DNA of 8,623 nt from Thioalkalivibrio sp. (GTDB lineage: Bacteria; Pseudomonadota; Gammaproteobacteria; Ectothiorhodospirales; Ectothiorhodospiraceae). Numbering within the stretch: the stretch's first letter is position 1; each line of letters opens with the position of its first letter. Below, piece by piece: positions 5,710 through 8,623 of this stretch. The notes under the pieces are model-generated. The model did no database searches. It was not told the origin of the DNA and saw only the letters and a list, made by a program, of their open reading frames with translations. The stretch lies in assembly GCA_007119005.1 (NCBI GenBank), contig SKQM01000140.1, positions 1 to 8,623 of the forward strand, in the 5' to 3' direction. The position numbers were made by a program, and so were the translations under genes.

Positions 5710-6434
5710 CTGGCACTCCTCAATCGCTGTTGCCGGTTCAGATAAACCTCCGCGACGTCGAGATCCTCGGGTCGCGTGATCTTGATGTTCATCGGGCTGC
5801 CCTCGACCAGTCGGGGCGACGCTCCGACGAACTCCATCGCGCTGGCCTCGTCGGTGAGCGGGACTCCCGAGGCCGCAGCGGCCTCCAGTGCCGCACGCAG
5901 CGCCTGCAGACGGAACATCTGCGGCGTCAATGCCCGCCAGACGCGGCTGCGGTCGAGCGTGCGCTCCACCCGGTCCCCCGTGCCTGCGAGCTTCAGGGTA
6001 TCGGTGCTCGCCGCCACCAGCAGCCCGCCGACCGGGTCGTCGCGCAGCACCGCGATCAGATGGTCCAGGTCGTCCGGCGGGAGACAGGGACGCGCCGCGT
6101 CGTGTACCAGTACCCAGTCGTCCGGCTGCCCCCGCTGCGCGAGAAACCCGAGGCCGTTGCGCACCGAGTCGGCGCGTTCCTCGCCACCGGTCACCAAGAA
6201 CAGGCGGCCTCCGGCATCGGGAAGGTCCATCGCGTCGCGATCCACCCCGACCCCGAGCACAAGCACCACGCCGCGTATTCCGGGGTGCTGGAGGAAGATA
6301 TCCAGCGTGTGTTCGAGCACGGATCGCGAACCCAGCCGCAGGAACTGCTTCGGCCTGTCCGAGCCCATGCGCCGCCCCACGCCGGCCGCCGGGATCAGCG
6401 CCCAGAGGGCGGGTTCGCGCTGCTCAGTCTTCAC
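5706..6434 (-). CDS. ispD: 2-C-methyl-D-erythritol 4-phosphate cytidylyltransferase
   Basis: IspD couples MEP with CTP to give CDP-methylerythritol and pyrophosphate, the third MEP pathway step. The 242-residue protein shows the nucleotide-binding loop IPAAGVGRRMGSDRPKQF (14-31) with Lys29, the VHDAARP motif (110-116) with the metal-binding Asp112, LTDEASAME (193-201) and MNIKITRPEDL (215-225) with Lys218. All expected elements are present and the length is normal. The start is GTG at 6434, which overlaps the end of ftsB by 11 nt; only a weak GGCGGA-like site precedes it, consistent with translational coupling to ftsB. Its own stop overlaps the lplA start by four bases. ftsB-ispD adjacency is standard in gammaproteobacteria. 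The next pathway gene in this cluster, ispF, is displaced by two inserted genes. Confidence 0.97.
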   Translation of the reverse strand: MKTEQREPALWALIPAAGVGRRMGSDRPKQFLRLGSRSVLEHTLDIFLQHPGIRGVVLVLGVGVDRDAMDLPDAGGRLFLVTGGEERADSVRNGLGFLAQRGQPDDWVLVHDAARPCLPPDDLDHLIAVLRDDPVGGLLVAASTDTLKLAGTGDRVERTLDRSRVWRALTPQMFRLQALRAALEAAAASGVPLTDEASAMEFVGASPRLVEGSPMNIKITRPEDLDVAEVYLNRQQRLRSAR

Positions 6435-6741
6435 GCCGGTCGTCCGCCAGGGGCTGAGTGCCGGGCGCCGGATCGACCGGCAGAAAGAAGACCTCGTCCT
6501 CGCGGATCATGCCGAGGTCCCGTCGAGCGCGCTCCTCGACCGCCTCGCTGCCGCTGCGCAGGTCCTCGACTTCCGCCTCCAGCGCCCGGTTCCGGCTGCG
6601 CAGCTGCTCGTTCTCGATCTGCTGCAGGCGCTTCGCCTCGCGCAATTCCTGCACATAACGCCAGCTTCCCTCGCCAAACCACAATGACCATTGCAGGCCG
6701 AGCAGCGCCGCCACCAGCAGACCGATGAGCCAGCGCATCAT
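6424..6741 (-). CDS. ftsB: Cell division protein FtsB (divisome coiled-coil protein)
   Basis: The protein has 105 residues, or 104 if translation starts at the second of two adjacent ATG codons (6738). It has one membrane segment (residues 3-21, ending in QWSLWFG as in E. coli), then a coiled coil of about 28-63, then SEAVEERARRDLGMIREDEVFF (65-86), the conserved FtsB region that binds FtsQ. With FtsL and FtsQ it forms the inner-membrane complex that activates septal peptidoglycan synthesis. The coding frame overlaps ispD by 11 nt. The gap to eno upstream is 131 bp and contains hairpins. A G-rich stretch sits directly before the start with no classical Shine-Dalgarno, so the choice between the two ATGs is open. 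Confidence 0.95.
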   Translation of the reverse strand: MMRWLIGLLVAALLGLQWSLWFGEGSWRYVQELREAKRLQQIENEQLRSRNRALEAEVEDLRSGSEAVEERARRDLGMIREDEVFFLPVDPAPGTQPLADDRRED

Positions 6742-6775
6742 CCCCGGCCCAGGGGGATGGGGTCAGCCGCGCCCG

Positions 6776-6796
6776 CACCCGCAATACTCACGGGTG
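6776..6796. other. Small hairpin in the eno-ftsB gap
   Basis: CACCCG (6776-6781) and CGGGTG (6791-6796) can pair around a nine-base loop, about 35 bp before the ftsB start. Function unknown; chance is possible in GC-rich DNA. Confidence 0.25.
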
Positions 6797-6847
6797 TGGC
6801 TCCTGCGGCATCGAGCCGGCGCTCAAACGCCCTGCCGGCCCTGGCCA

Positions 6848-6866
6848 TCCCGATCTGGCATCGGGA
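6848..6866 (-). terminator. Hairpin just after eno, weak terminator candidate
   Basis: TCCCGAT (6848-6854) and ATCGGGA (6860-6866) form a perfect 7-bp stem with a 5-base loop, six bases past the eno stop. On the minus strand it is followed by a GC-rich stretch, not a T-run, so it is not a classical intrinsic terminator. It may protect the eno mRNA end or cause partial termination before ftsB. Confidence 0.35.
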
Positions 6867-6872
6867 CACGCA

Positions 6873-8623
<1,751 letters not shown>

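Noticed and set aside
6742..6872. Small RNA or riboswitch in the eno-ftsB gap
   Set aside because: Only short hairpins typical of GC-rich DNA. No conserved architecture that I recognise.

Overview
The window looks like chromosomal DNA of a GC-rich gammaproteobacterium. The best guess, from protein flavour and gene order, is Chromatiales/Ectothiorhodospiraceae (Thioalkalivibrio-like). This is an impression only, since no search was run. The gene order kdsA-eno-ftsB-ispD(-X-)ispF, the E. coli-type LexA operator and the KDO synthesis gene all fit a Gram-negative gammaproteobacterium.

Left edge (1-309): a non-coding repeat array. Two tandem copies of a 117-bp unit each carry two inverted REP-like arms (a BIME arrangement). 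Three and a half copies of a 22-bp unit sharing the same 10-bp REP head follow. Positions 310-383 hold nothing I can name.

Plus strand (384-3409): a DNA-damage mutagenesis cassette. A sigma70-like promoter overlapped by a near-consensus LexA box (407-426) precedes lexA, imuA and imuB. ImuA and ImuB are accessory factors of the DnaE2/ImuC error-prone polymerase, but no dnaE2 follows. imuB instead runs head-on into ispF 20 bp later.

Minus strand (8623-3430): a housekeeping run read right to left. It holds the 3' part of kdsA (KDO-8-P synthase, LPS core), eno (enolase), ftsB (divisome), ispD, lplA-like lipoate ligase, a seven-helix ceramidase-like (CREST) membrane hydrolase, and ispF. From ftsB to ispF the genes overlap or nearly touch (11 nt, 4 nt, 35-bp gap, 11 nt), which suggests one translationally coupled operon. 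The lipoate ligase and the membrane hydrolase sit between the two MEP isoprenoid genes ispD and ispF, which are adjacent in most relatives.

The two convergent blocks meet at an imperfect 25-bp palindrome that supplies the last residues and the stop codon of ispF. The mutagenesis cassette is therefore bordered by repeat DNA on both sides. The most unusual points are the covarying REP array, the repeat-derived ispF tail, the CREST hydrolase inside the isoprenoid operon, and a LexA with altered recognition-helix residues behind a classical SOS box.
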